Of a stretch of DNA of 64,000 nucleotides, positions 12,296 through 24,799 are shown one piece after another. The notes below the pieces were generated by a model. That model did not search any database, was not told where the DNA came from, and worked only from the letters and a program-made list of their open reading frames with translations. The stretch is from assembly GCA_030407085.1 (NCBI GenBank), contig CM059584.1, positions 125,707,001 to 125,771,000 of the forward strand, written 5' to 3'. This stretch comes from Trichopria drosophilae. Taxonomy: Eukaryota; Arthropoda; Insecta; Hymenoptera; Diapriidae. The position numbers and the translations under genes were made by a program. The first letter of the stretch is position 1; each line of letters opens with the position of its first letter.

Positions 12296-12626
12296 CACGG
12301 AGAAAAAATTTCCTGAAAAATTACCGTGCTAGTCACCTGAAAACGGGTGCAACTTGATTTTTCGGAAATATTTATAGCAACAGTCCAGAAACATTGCTTT
12401 TCTGGCAGGAATATTTCTACTGTATTGTGGCACAGGAATTTTTGTTGTATTGTGGCACAGGAATTTTTACTGTGCTCTTGATCCGAAATTTTACATGTTA
12501 CTTTGGAAAAATTCAGCAAAGCAATATAAATTTTACTTTGCCAGCAACATGCACTGCGTTTATGGGACAGCACGGTAATTTTTCAGGACATTTCCGTACA
12601 AAAATTCTGGGAATTTTTTCTCCGTG
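12296..12626. mobile_element. TA-flanked MITE with CACGGAGAAAAA ends, 331 bp
   Basis: The terminal inverted repeats read CACGGAGAAAAAATTTCC (left) and the inverted GGGAATTTTTTCTCCGTG (right). A second inner pair around TTACCGTGCT / AGCACGGTAA extends the stem. A TA dinucleotide flanks each end (12294-12295 and 12627-12628), as expected of Tc1/mariner-type target duplication. Inside is a direct duplication, TATTGTGGCACAGGAATTTT, at about 12423 and 12450. Frames found on both strands here are by-products of the inverted repeats. Confidence 0.8.
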
Positions 12627-15600
12627 TATACAACTCGCAGTTATCTTATTACTACAATATTTAGATTTAATTTGGAATGATGTAGGATTCGATTTACGTG
12701 TGATAGAAAATGTTTTAGACATAAGTATGTGCGGTCAGGATAAATAAAAACTCGCTTATAAAACAAGCAATACATTTATCGTGGACAAATTTTTAATGTT
12801 ATTTTACATGTGAATCGCGTTAAAGTAATGTATGTTTTAATTCCATTCATTTTTAGTTCAAAATCTTCTTTTGATGAGAGATTTACCATCGATTCAAAAT
12901 TATAAATCTTAAACCTCTTTTCAACAAGATTTTTACCATCGGTAGAAGATTTTAAGTCTAAAGAGTTGGTTGAAGAAAGTTTTATAATCGATACAATATT
13001 TTTAAACTAAAACCTTATACTAATGAAGTTTCTGAATATAAATAATAAATACACATTTAAAAAATTAAATAGTAATAAGTATAACAAATATCGATAAGAA
13101 TTACAAATCATTTCAGTTCCTCGATTTCATGAAAAAATGTATTAACGTATTTTATTTATGCTAACCTTTACATACACTTTATAAAATTTAATATACGCGT
13201 ATATTAGTTTAAAAAGTAACCATGTATATTAAATTTAATATACTTGCATTTGCAAATATTTCATATACTTGTATACTAATTTTGATGTCAATATTTTTAA
13301 CAGAGCGTAAGTCAGACGTGAGTATCTATCTAGTTCTAATAGCGATTCTAGAATGGATAAGTACACAGATAATTAGTGATATGAGGAACGTTAATCTAAT
13401 AACTTATAAAAGGAATAGACAAATATATCACGTACATTATTCACAATGTTAAATAGTTTTCAAAATAATAATTTTATTTTGTTAAATTGTCTGCTCTTTA
13501 TGGTTTATCAAATTAAAAATCACTTTCATAACCTCAGAAAATCATTGACCATTTGAACGTCAACAATCTTTCTGAACAGAAATATTCTTAACATGCCTTC
13601 ACATTCCATGAAAAATGCACGACTCTGTAACTAAAATTATTTGAGAAAATTACACAGTCCAAGAGAAAGTAATTATTAAATTTCACTCCTATAGACTATG
13701 TTCTACAGAATTTAAATAAAAAAGCTGACTGCGTAGTAACTAATCCTGTCTGTGCAGTATTCAGTCGCCTTTCTTTTTTCCCGTGTTAATTGACACTATT
13801 AAAGTATCTTTTGACTCCAAAGAACTCAAATGTAATCGAATCCGGCCTACCCTATTTTCTGCGCCTATGAACTCAGAATTGACTAGAACAATTTTAGAGT
13901 ATAATAGTTTATTTTGAAGTCATTATTTTAAAAAAGAAATAACCTGAAAACTAAATAGCAAAAAAATAACTGATAAAGTTTAAAGAACATTATTCTATTA
14001 TGTTTTTGACTTTTGGAGAATGCAGTTATTTGGCAACTCCTTTTAGATTATTTATTCTTAATAATTATAATTTCATGTTTTAGAAGTAATTTTTTATATT
14101 TTCAAATACACAATTTTACAGAAATTTAGAAAAATTTCTGAATCTAATATGAAGTTAGCACCGTGTGGTAAGCAACTGATGATTTTTTTGAGATTGAAAA
14201 ACGTTGATGTAAAAAGTAACCGAAATAAGCAGGATCTGGGGTTAAATGAATTACTTAAGTATCTGCTAAACGGTGTTTTCCTAAAACATGTACTTTTTAA
14301 TAAGAAGCCTATTCTTTTATGAACCAATTATTTTGCTTTTCTGTAAATTTTTAATAATTTTAGTACTATTAATTTTAAACTGCAATATATTTACGCTGTG
14401 TTAGTACTTACTCACTATGTAAAAAGGACAGGTGATCCACGTGACATGGAAAGCACTATAGAACAAAATCATGGTTTAAAATGATAATGAGTACATGGCT
14501 TTCATTAAGTGGAAAGTTACTGATGATATATTTACCCCTTTCCTTTACTGTGAAAGTTTAAAGGGCGTATGGGAAGAGGAGTGGTGATTGTACAATACCC
14601 ATATCTACATACATATGGTTGATTGCATAATATTATTAAATTTCAATTATTCAACATTGTTTGGGATCACGTAAAGCTTATTACCGGCATTTGATGTTAC
14701 GCTGTGTTATCCCATAAAAGTGTACATTCATCCCCCAGTGCTACCCCTATTTGAAATTGCGTATGCCATCAGCGTTCGTGTGTCGTATTTAGTATATACT
14801 CATTTTTGGGTTGTTTCAGAAAGATTAGGGTAAACGTGATATTTATCTCCTACTTATGGCTCTTAAATTACTGGATTTGTCTTTAAAGTACAAATAAATA
14901 AAGTTTAACAGTAGAAATAATGGAATATTTCTCTCAGGGATTATCTAGTATTAGTATACGTATATTATAATATTGAAGAAATAATTTTTCGGCATACAAA
15001 ATCAATTTTTTTAAGCTGTGAAAACAGACAGTAGTTGTCCAATTAAAGTAATCAATAAAGTAATGAATTTGGCAAAAATAACAGTTTGGGGGTTACCAAT
15101 ATGTAAAATTTGAGTACCAATCACTAAAACGTAAACTATACCTACGTATTAAGAAGGTTTTTCTAAAATATAAAAAACAACATGACTTGACGTTAAGCTA
15201 AGTAATTCGCCCCCTTTTAAAATATTATAAAACCTTTAAAAAAATCCTCTATTATCTATTGTAAGCATACTTATTGGGACTCATAAAAACTAAATATAAA
15301 ACTAGAGCCTTTGACCCGAGTGCCTACCAACTGGGTATCTACAATACGAGTTCGTATTGTAGTTTTTTTAGTGAAAATTTGAGCATACGAGAACATTCCC
15401 ATTGTACCATAACCAGAAACTGGAAGAGAGATTAACGCTTATAGGAAGATGCCCTATGTAACCTACGTAAAAAAGAAGGGGACTGGAGATGGGTATGAAA
15501 AAGTGAAAATAGGTATTTTCAAAACTTCGACCCTCACCATATGTCAGCTGAAATATTAACATATAACATTTTTAGCATTTTGGGTGCGAAGTTCGATTTC

Positions 15601-16039
15601 GAACTATATTTTACTGGCGAAATTTTACTGTTTTGTTGATTATTGTTCTTAATTGCAATATTGTAATTTTCTAAAAGAATGATTTGAGAATTATCATGAA
15701 TAATTTGAAAGAGAAATCCAGTTTGTCCTGAATTCAAACTTCAAGCGACTTGCGCGCCGGATTAATATGAATAAAAATCAAAATTAAAAAAAAACTGGTT
15801 CATTGTTTTTGGATACTTTTCAAGACTTTACTCAAAACTAAAAAACAAATTTCATGATTTCTTTAGACTATGGTATATTAAATGTGGAAATCGGTCAGGG
15901 ATATATGGCGGAAATTAAAAAACTTCAATTTCTCTGGAATTTGTATAATTTTTTCGATATTCTGTAAGAATTCACTCGAAAGTAAGGAAACAAAGGAAAG
16001 TGTCCACGAGCATAGATGATTTCCGCCCCCGGCGGAACC
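12627..16039. other. AT-rich stretch without recognisable genes
   Basis: Several open frames (for example 13222-13452 and 14094-14327) have low-complexity, hydrophobic translations with no domain. A near-perfect 24-bp palindrome (15339-15362) is followed by a T run. No exon or RNA gene was recognised. Confidence 0.4.
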
Positions 16040-16372
16040 TCCGAAACCGATAAATTCGATTATAGTATTATGACAACTAACGCCTAATATTATATTCGAG
16101 TGTTTTATCGCGTGGGAAAGTTGAAAAAATCGTTGTTGAAGTCGAGGATTTTACGTATAGAAAAAAAGCAGTAATCTAAGTAGTAACAGTCCGCAGTCTT
16201 GTACGCAGCATAAACGGACTGTTACTACTTAGAGTATTACATGTTTCACCTTATTATTCGTGACTTCAACAACAATTTTTTAAACTTTCCCACATTATAA
16301 AATACTCGAATTGGGTATTAGGTGTTAGCTTTCTTTATACTCTAATCGAATTTATCATTTTCTGAGATTCCG
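16040..16372. mobile_element. Hairpin MITE, ~330 bp
   Basis: The outer arms pair over about 100 bp: CCGATAAATTCGATTATAG on the left against the inverted TCTAATCGAATTTATC on the right, and GTTGTTGAAGTC against GACTTCAACAAC. A strong central stem (AGTAGTAACAGTCCG with CGGACTGTTACTACTT) forms the loop-proximal part. It lies about 500 bp upstream of the first VWFC exon, presumably in the preceding intron. Confidence 0.75.
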
Positions 16373-16867
16373 TGCTAACACCTACGGCAGGCAACAAAAA
16401 TTGAATGTCAAAATTAAAGTTGTAACCTTTATAACGTGGTTGGAATAAAAGAACATAAAGTTCTAAAGATTTAAAGAAAGAAGGGAAGTTTGGAAAAGAA
16501 ATATTAAAGTCAGTGAAAACAGACAATATTGGTCAGACAATACAAATTTAGAGGATGATTTTCTCTAACTCTCCTCGTTCGAACTCTTTTAGTGTATCAT
16601 CACTTTTTCGTCTCTCTTAAATTGTGTAGATTTTGCAAAAACCATGGCGAATTTTGAGTTCTGTATGTCATGAACATTATCGGTTTAAGGGCATTTTAGA
16701 AACTTTCCCGCTTTGAGCACCGTAATTATTTTATGAAAATATTTACCGTTTTATTCTCTATCATAGATGTTAGTTTAATTTTCAAATAGGTTTTTCCTTG
16801 TGCCGCGTTCATTCTCCATCAATCAATTTTATTTGTTGCTAGTTGTAAATTTGGCTTTCGGTTGCAG

Positions 16868-17165
16868 ATACCGTCGAATGATCAAAGTTTGCACTGTCTC
16901 TGTGTCGCGGGCGAAGTTTACTGCTGGTGGCAAAGTTACTACCAGGATAGTAACGATTTGGCTGTCGCGTCATCGGTTCCCTGGACGACCGAGGAAAACT
17001 ATTCGCTCATGCAGGAAGGAAGCACAGATTCATCCGACACATTCGAAGCCTCGGGAGAAGCTTCAGGCGAGGAAGACATTTCCGAAGAGAATACGCGCCC
17101 TTTAGAGAGTAACAGCACTAACATAAGCAGTTCGACTACTGTGTCTGCCAATTGCGTCATTATGG
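16868..17165 (+). CDS. VWFC-domain protein, penultimate exon (second half of one VWFC repeat plus acidic linker)
   Basis: The exon is bounded by an acceptor (CTTTCGGTTGCAG) and a donor (GTACGT). It opens with IPSNDQSLHCLCVAGEVYCWW, cut here at the tryptophans, which is the C-x-C-x5-C second half of a von Willebrand factor type C module; the first half must lie in an upstream exon. An acidic Ser/Thr-rich linker follows (EASGEASGEEDISEENTR) with possible N-glycosylation sites, then SANCVIMG, which begins the next VWFC repeat. The exon ends in phase 1 and joins the exon at 24230 to complete a glycine codon. VWFC proteins are typically secreted and often bind BMP-type ligands or matrix; that role is inference here. 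No upstream exon or signal peptide was found. A frame starting at 16800 in another phase is not part of the gene. Confidence 0.8.
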
Positions 17166-17366
17166 GTACGTGTCGAGAATACATTAGTTTTATTATATTA
17201 ACTTAATCGTGCATGATTTTCTCGTATAGACTAACTTATTGTACTTAGTTATTCTTATTAAGGCATATGTGAATTTCGATCAGTAAAAAGACTAAAATTA
17301 ATTAATCTTTCATAATCTTTTATTAGTTTTTCGTAAAATGTAATTATGAAAAACTTACCCGCATAA

Positions 17367-18500
17367 AGTAAAAAAGACTTTAGAAGATCTCAAAAAGATC
17401 TTTCTTAAAAATGTCACTATTCAAGATGTATTTGAGAGATTTTTAAGTCTTTCAAATTACTAGTTTATCAAAATATTTTTGAGATCTTTATGAGATCTTT
17501 AAGAAAAATTTGTACTATTTTTTTGAGATCTTTCCAAGATCTTGTCTTTATCTCTTTCGGATATGAAGAAAAATATTTGTAATAAAATGCTGAATTCTCT
17601 TATTTTTCACCAAAATTAATTATTGAAGATGAATTTTAAAGTAATTACCTTTATTTACTTACTTTCCGGTCTGATTTCTAAAACTTCACTTTCTAATAAG
17701 GGGTCAATATTTACAATAAGTCGAAGATAAGAAATCAACACATAGTAGGCGTTAATGCAAGCGATTCATGTCATGAAGACAGAAAGTTTCATATTACGAA
17801 TATTCAATATTTACAACACAAATCGAAGACGAGAGATTTCCAGAGTTGTTTTTCGATGCGCTGACAATGTTTTATGCAATGAAGACAGAGAAATGAAAAT
17901 TTGTCATCCTTCAGAAAGCATGAAAAACGCTACAATTTTTCGTGTCTTAGACAAAAATTGATACATTTTCTTTCACCTATACACATTATAATTTCTGCAA
18001 TACATCGTATTAGAAATAATGAAGTTTACTACCGATATCTTAAGAAAAGTATAATGTGTTTATTTCATCTTAATGATTAGGAAATTAGAGAGTAGAAAGC
18101 AGACCAGAAAGCATGTAAACTGGGTAATCACCTTAAAAATCATCTTCGATAATTAATTTTGGCAAAAAATAAGAGAATTCAGCATTTTATTACAAATGTT
18201 TTTTTTCATATCCGAAAAATATAAAAAAAAGATCTTAAAAAGATCTCAAAAAGATCTCGATAAGATTAATAAAATTATGTTTTCGTAAAATCATGCTGTG
18301 AAAAAAAAGTCTTTAAAATATCTCAAAAAATAGTGCAAATTTTTCTTAAAGATCTCATAAAGATCTCAAAAAGATTTTGATACACTAGTAGTTTAAATCC
18401 TTAAAAAGTTCTTTTTTGAAGTCTTAAAAAGTTCTCAAATACATATTGAATAGTGACATTTTTTAGAAAGATCTTTTTGAGATCTTCTAAAGTCTTTTTT
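17367..18500. mobile_element. Long foldback element rich in AGATCT/AAAGATCT, ~1.13 kb
   Basis: The left end (AAAAAAGACTTTAGAAGATC) and right end (GATCTTCTAAAGTCTTTTTT) are inverted copies. The arms stay complementary for about 300 bp, through blocks with repeated AAAGATCTCAAAAAGATCT, a TCACTATTCAA / TTGAATAGTGA pair and a GAATTCTCTTATTTTT / AAAAATAAGAGAATTC pair. There is no coding capacity. It would make a long hairpin in the VWFC pre-mRNA. Confidence 0.7.
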
Positions 18501-21500
18501 ATTTTTACGCATATACACGAATATTTCACAAAATTTTTTAGTTATTCTATTAATTATTTTTTTTTTATTTTTAGTGCCTTTATGTCGTTTTTCTTACAAA
18601 ATATTTCTAGAATTGATCGAATAATGTTTACAGAATTTTTGAAAAACTGTGAATGTTTTACACTTTTTGTATTTACGAAAAACACTAAAAAAAGTTTTGC
18701 GTATTTTTTTGACCAATTCAAAGAACTTTTACTTCAGCAATATTTGTTTTGAACCATTTCTGTGCAGTTTATTTTCAGGATATTATTTTGCACATTTAAA
18801 AATTTAAATTTCAACAATTAAAATTTATATTTTTTGTTTAAATAATATATAGTTTTTTAAAAATTGAATTTTTCAAGAAAAATTAAAGATTTTGAAAGTC
18901 CAGTTAATTTTACGTGAGGTATATCTGCTTGAATATGTTTTGGAGTCATTTTTATAAAAAATACTGCCATTATATATATGAAAAAACGTTCATTCGCGAA
19001 TTAATGTATCAACTATAAAACTTTCAAATTGAGAAAACAAAAGTAAAAACCCTTTAAATAAGGATTTTCGGAGATAACCGAAAACAAATCTGAATCAACC
19101 CTAAAATATGTTATCGACTTAAATGAAATCGCTGTTATTTTTGAATAACAATACATTTTCTAGATGTTTTTGGGTGTACAGAAAATGTCATCTGGTGCAG
19201 TTTTCTGGCAAATTTTCGTAACAAATCGCGATTTTTATACGATTTTTTGTTTAAATAACTGTTTTTGACCACGAAAATTGTTTCTTTAAGTAATAAATGG
19301 CTATAAACGTGATATGATTGTCTTGTACTTGGAAAATATAGCGTTAGTTTTCGGTTGAAAATGTTCACTTACGTGTTTTTGTGATCTATGCTTCCGAATG
19401 TGTTGTCAGAATTGCAAATAGCTGATCCAACGAATATGAGTAAAAAAAGAGTTATTTTGGACCTCTGATAAATTAGGTTTTTAGAAAGCGTTCTTTACGC
19501 TATATTTCCTTTCAGAAAGAGAGGAATTCCTCTTCTTTCTAATAGAATAATCTTATTTTTAGAGGAAAAAGAGAGAGGACTCAAGAAGATGAATTTTTCT
19601 CTCAACTTAAGAATATTTTTTTACGGTGTATAATGTCGTAAAAAATTAACAAGGATTTTATTGAAGTCTTAAGTCGTTTAATTTTGTGTTTAATTCAGGC
19701 TTTAATGGGTTACTATAAAAAGGACTTATATTAGAATGGATAAAATATACAATTAGTTTAGTTCGTTAAGTCCTCTAATTAGTCTTTTGCAATTCTTTTT
19801 TTATTTTTTATGTAAACTTATCTCATATCAATTTCCCCTAATAAACGGTTTTGACCGATATAAACCTTCAATTTTTTACAATTAATATTCAAAAATTTTA
19901 AATACGCAATTAACGAAAATATATTGTTATTTTTAAATGTTATATAAAACGTTATGATATATTCGAAACTACACTGATTATTGAAATGGGAGCTTCTCAT
20001 TTGAAATGGGCAGATCACTTATGACTTGATTGACTTTTTATGAGTGTGTAAAAAATTTCACTTTTAATTTGTAGAACTATTTGATCCTGTCAGTAATGTA
20101 ACGGATGTACATCTTACGAATGGACATTGAACTTTCCCTTTGACATGGGCATTTTTAATTACTTCACCCCTAAACATAGATTGGAACGATGTATTGGGTT
20201 CAGTCGAACCGGGGAAGAAGATTACCCTATTATTTTCCATTACACGTCCGCTTGTCAGACAATGAAAAACCGACAAATGATATAAAGGCATTTTTTTCAA
20301 TTTCCAACTTTTATTTCACACAAAGTCTTGAAGAGTTGTACGCAACAATAAGTCTTAAAATTCCTTCATAATAAACTCAGACACGCGTAATATATTAATT
20401 TCAGTTTAATTTTAATTCTTAAAAAACAACGTTTCGTAAGTACTTCAAATTATTTGAGTCCATCCATGAGAGTAAAATGAATTTTTAAGAAATAAAATGT
20501 ATACTCTTTCGGAATACCTTTCATTCTAGTTCAAACCTTTTCTCATTTAAAAGCCCCACACTTTTTAGTTTTATTTCAACTCACAATTAACGTAAACTGA
20601 AAATGATAAAGATTATAAAGAAACCGATTGGTATTCTTTTATCATTTTTTACACAAACCTAAAGGATGTCAACCCCTTTCAAACTACGAACAAAGATTAA
20701 AAAATATTTGCAGTTCAGTAAAAAAACAATGTTTTTAGATCCGTTTCATTTATTTTTTCCAAATATTGCAGAAAATATAGAAAATCTCGAAATATACGTA
20801 TTGTTGTGAATATGAATTATATATAAATATACATATATAAATTTTCATATACATCGACGTGATACACTTTTTGGGCGCTTGCACTCATTTGACTATTAGC
20901 TAATATTTTATTTGTGCTGTGATAACCATTTAAATCTTTTTGATAAATTAGAAAAATGTGTATTAGAGTCTTGAGTTTAGTTTTGGAATTTACTACTGCA
21001 CTTTTTTTACTTCTTATCAATGTCCTACTTTTCTTATGAATTGATGTTTCAATATGCACGAGAAATGTTAAATAAACGAACATGTATTAATTGGTTATGC
21101 AGTATTATTTATTTGCATTTAGTAATATTTGCACTTAGTAATATTTACTAATCAAGAATTACAAAAAAAAATCAAATAATCATATCACTTGATGTGGTTC
21201 AGTGACTGATTTATATATTATACACTTCTTTATCGACCTTTGAAACATTTTTTATATAATTATTATGCCATTTATCAGTTCTTATTTACATTATTTCTCT
21301 AAGTATTGTGTCAAGAATTTCAAAGCGTGGAAAATTGCTGTATTACAATAGCTCGAAAACCAAAAAATAATTAAAACTGTTCAATTGAAAATAGTTTAAA
21401 TTAAGTTTCTTTCAGATAATGCAAACAAAACTCAAAAACCGGAAATTCACATTTATAATATTACTTTGAACTGATAAAACTAGAAACACTTTGAATTACT

Positions 21501-23090
21501 CTTTTATTGAATTTATTGAAGATTTGTATTAAAATAAAATGAATATTTAAATAAGAAGAAAACTTGAAGGAAGTTGGGTATCGTATTTCATTAGGTTTTG
21601 AATGTGATAAATTAATTATTTTATAAACAATCATTCAAATCTGACACAGAATTCACGTTAATATATCTTAAATATAAAAAATATATTATTTATAAGATCA
21701 ATTATAAATCAAAGTACGTAATCCGTTTCATATTCCAAAATTATTGGAAAATAATAAATGCAACGTAAAATATTAACTACCTTTAAGAGCCCTAGCACTT
21801 ATCGATTACAGTTCTTGTTAAGTGCATTTATTAAATTTTAATTGTAGAACCGAGGAACGTTATTAGAGCGAAATAATTGATGCATTATTTACAAATAATA
21901 CCATCAGCAATCGGCTATCGTATGTTCTACGCTGATTATAAATCTGTAAGGTATTATTTTTTAATTCTGAACTGCCTTTAGCAGATAATTGATATAAATA
22001 TGATATTCCATATTATAATTAATAATACCTCTCATGGTTCATGGAATATTCCATTTGAATTATTCCATTAAATAATAATAATTATTTAACTCAAGCAGTG
22101 TCGAAATATATTATGACAATTTTATGTTACTAAGAGCATTGAAGGCGTTTAATTGCAAAAAATAACAATAATATCGATTTTAGTAGGATCAGATTTATTT
22201 TAAGGGTCTCATTTATTCTTTGATTTTTATGAAATTATATATTTTAAATTCCTATTACATGGACATACAAATTTTTTTTTAAATTAGTAACATTGTTGTA
22301 TGATGTGATTTATTAGCTCTGCATATTATTATTTACTGCGTGTAAAGGTAGTTTAATTATTTTACGCAACACTTTCACTTGGATACCAACTACAGTTGGT
22401 TTTAGTAAACCACATCGTTATCCCGTATTTTCATTACTGAACCCGGCAAGATTACACCTTCGTTGTGTACTACTAGTAGTAAATTATTCACTTTATCTGG
22501 CTTTCCTTTTCACTCAAATGGTATTATTTACGTGAAACATAATCGTTGAAAGTTAATTCATTACACATGTTTATAACATTTTGTGTTTTAAATAATAGTG
22601 TAAGTCTTCGTGTGGTCTTTCGGCACATCATAAAAAAATATACCAATAAACGATTTTTTATTAAATGAGATGTTTTATCGCTTAATTTATATACATTGAA
22701 AAAATATATTTAAGTTAAGGCGTAATGCAGAATTTAAATCCTTAATTTTTAAACGTCACACATGTTTAACTATTCTCATTTAGTAGTATTTTCTTCTGAA
22801 AATTATATTTTTTAAGACTTATTTTGTAAGGCTGCATATTTGGCCGGAATTAAAAATTTATTTGAATAAAATTATAGATTAAAATCATTACATATTAAAC
22901 GGAAGTAAATTAAAATGGGTTATTAAGTGACTGCGGGGTATTAAGTGACAAACATTGGTTTATACGATTTCAACTTCAATAATTGTATTATATGATTTCT
23001 TTGAGGATAAAGCGTTTGAAGGCTGGTAAAGTTGGCTAATACTAAATACAAAAGCGTTTGACATCCTTCGATCATGTCATTTGTTGCCAC

Positions 23091-23821
23091 TTAACCCATT
23101 AACGCCCAAATACACAGAAAGTTTACTGCAACTTCAACGTTTATTTTCAATATGAAATAAATTTTGAAAAAAAATAAAAACTATTTTTCAAAAATAAACA
23201 ATTGTGACAATGCGTTCTAAAAAAATTCGAAGGTATTCTTCGACTTATTCAAGAACATGATTGTTTTAATAAAATTGTCTCTAAAGTCCATAGTTTAAAA
23301 AAAAAAGGTTAAATTTTGAAAAGGAATTTGTAAATCAATGGCCATTTTTAACCTGACATTTTTAACAAAATTTCAAATATACACCAGTGTATCTTTTAAG
23401 TACAACTATCGAGTGGACCCTTGCAATATATTTTTTGATACACGTGTCCGTAAAGAAGACACTTTACGGACTCCTTTTAGTCCCTAAAGTGTGATTTTAC
23501 GTCTGATCTCTGCACATTACGGATTAAAAACAGTCGGTAAAGTGCCTACTTTTGCGAACAGTGTATCAAAAAATAATGTTCGCTCCTCGGCCATAAAATT
23601 GAACTTTACGGCCTAGGACCGAAAAGTACTATTAACTCACTCAAAGTAAGATATTGTATCGAAAACTCGATATTTGTAAAAGATGCGTCAAAATGAGCGA
23701 ATCGAATGAGCGGCCTTGAAAATGGTAGAATCTGATAGTTTTTTATTTTTTCAAAATTTATTTTACATTGAAAATAAGCGTTGAAGTTGCATTTCTGTGC
23801 ATTTCGACGTTAACGGGTTAA
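23091..23821. mobile_element. TTAA-flanked foldback element, 0.73 kb
   Basis: The edges carry TTAA at 23091-23094 and 23818-23821. The ends are CCCATTAACGCCCAAATAC (left) and, inverted, CCCGTTAACGTCGAAATG (right). The arms continue with CAACTTCAACGTTTATTTTC against the inverted GAAAATAAGCGTTGAAGTTG. Its ends resemble those of the element at 7095, so both probably belong to one piggyBac-like non-autonomous family. A smaller element is inserted in its middle (23431-23583). Confidence 0.75.
23431..23583. mobile_element. Nested MITE with TTGATACA ends, ~150 bp
   Basis: The ends read TTTTTTGATACACGTGTCCG and the inverted GAACAGTGTATCAAAAAATA. An inner pair (AAAGAAGACACTTTACGGAC with GTCGGTAAAGTGCCTACTTT) extends the hairpin. 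A matching end, TTTTGATACAAGTGTCCG, lies at about 34909-34926, where the DIRS recombinase frame breaks off. Confidence 0.65.
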
Positions 23822-24229
23822 GCCAGCAAACCCTAAGGTTTTTTTTAAATATAGGCTCAACAAAATCGCCACCGTTTTAAATCCCTACAATGTGTTTGTG
23901 ACATTTTTACCTACGATTTATTTGTTACTAAAGCGGTTATATTCATCTACAGCCATTATTAATTTGGGTGGTGGAATACACATTAGGCCGATCGTGCATA
24001 TGATATAAATTATGTTTTTACAAAAACACAATTATGAAGAAAACCCGTAGTATTTAAATTGTTCTGGCTGAAATTTCTCGCAATTATTCATCGTCCATTG
24101 CATATTGCATGAGTCACAAAATCAATATTTCCAGCTTAAGAAAAAAAAAATCCAATAAAAAATGTTTAAAATGTCTTAGCCGACTCTATTGAACTTTGGG
24201 ATTCATTCCATTTCTTTTGTTCGACACAG

Positions 24230-24438
24230 GAAGGGAATACCGACCAGGTGAACTTCTCCCTCACACCACCGGAAACTGCGTGGAATGTCGCTGTTCGAGC
24301 GGAGGAAAAATCGAATGTTCGCCGAGAGACTGCGTCAGCCTGAGGTCTCAGATTGCACCGGACATTCCCGGTCTAGTGGACGGTGATTTCGAAGTCTTCA
24401 ATCTCGATCGGGATCGAGGGATCGACGGAAATTTCTAA
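24230..24438 (+). CDS. VWFC-domain protein, terminal exon
   Basis: The acceptor at 24228-24229 (GACACAG) joins in phase 1 to the donor at 17166, giving CVIMG-REYRPGELL across the junction. The exon then reads HTTGNCVECRCSSGGKIEC and SPRDC, a complete second half of a VWFC repeat (C-x2-C-x-C-x6-C-x4-C). A short acidic tail ending DRGIDGNF follows, then TAA. The C-terminus has no membrane anchor, consistent with secretion. The 3' UTR follows directly, with AATAAA at 24789. Family assignment is firm; orthology to any named gene is not established. Confidence 0.82.
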
Positions 24439-24788
24439 CGCGCTTTTCCGCACGCTACATCTGTCGCGGCTCGTCGGAAAATTCGCACCGACTCGAATCT
24501 TTCTTCTGTTTGAGATAAGAGGAATCAAAACTACGGCGAAACTATAAGGAAGGATCCAGAAACACTGAAGAATGTATCGTCGAACCGACGACAAGTTTCT
24601 CGATCGATGACGTATCTTTTTTTTTGTATCATCTTATCCCGTACGTAGGAAATGAGAAAATACATATCCCAGTGTCGGTGCTAGTCGAGTACTTTAGATC
24701 ATTTTTTATGAAGACGAGTTACCGTTAAACGTGTATTTCGGCACGATATATTACGAATTTATTATAGGCAAAAACTTAATATTCGACA

Positions 24789-24794
24789 AATAAA
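24789..24794 (+). promoter_or_regulatory. Candidate polyadenylation signal AATAAA of the VWFC gene
   Basis: AATAAA lies 351 bases after the VWFC stop codon, on the same strand and at the transition from GC-richer 3' UTR to AT-rich DNA. Confidence 0.5.
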
Positions 24795-24799
24795 ACCTC

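Larger units (their letters stand above)
17166..24229 (+). other. Intron of the VWFC gene, 7.06 kb
   Basis: It runs from the GTACGT donor at 17166 to the acceptor CGACACAG ending at 24229. It holds a long AGATCT-rich foldback, a TTAA-flanked foldback and a nested MITE, all listed separately. The remainder (about 18.5-23.0 kb) is AT-rich without recognisable genes. An isolated 78-codon minus-strand frame at 20064-20300 has no recognisable domain. Confidence 0.7.

Noticed and set aside
15339..15362. Near-perfect 24-bp palindrome followed by seven T, like a bacterial terminator
   Set aside because: The window is eukaryotic, with introns and polyadenylation signals, so a rho-independent terminator makes no sense here.
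16800..17105. Frame with a hydrophobic start resembling a signal peptide before the VWFC exon
   Set aside because: It is in a different phase from the VWFC reading frame and crosses a strong splice acceptor; its hydrophobic start is the pyrimidine-rich intron end.
20064..20300. Minus-strand 78-codon frame within the VWFC intron, with two cysteines near its end
   Set aside because: No domain, splice partner or conserved motif could be recognised; left as chance.
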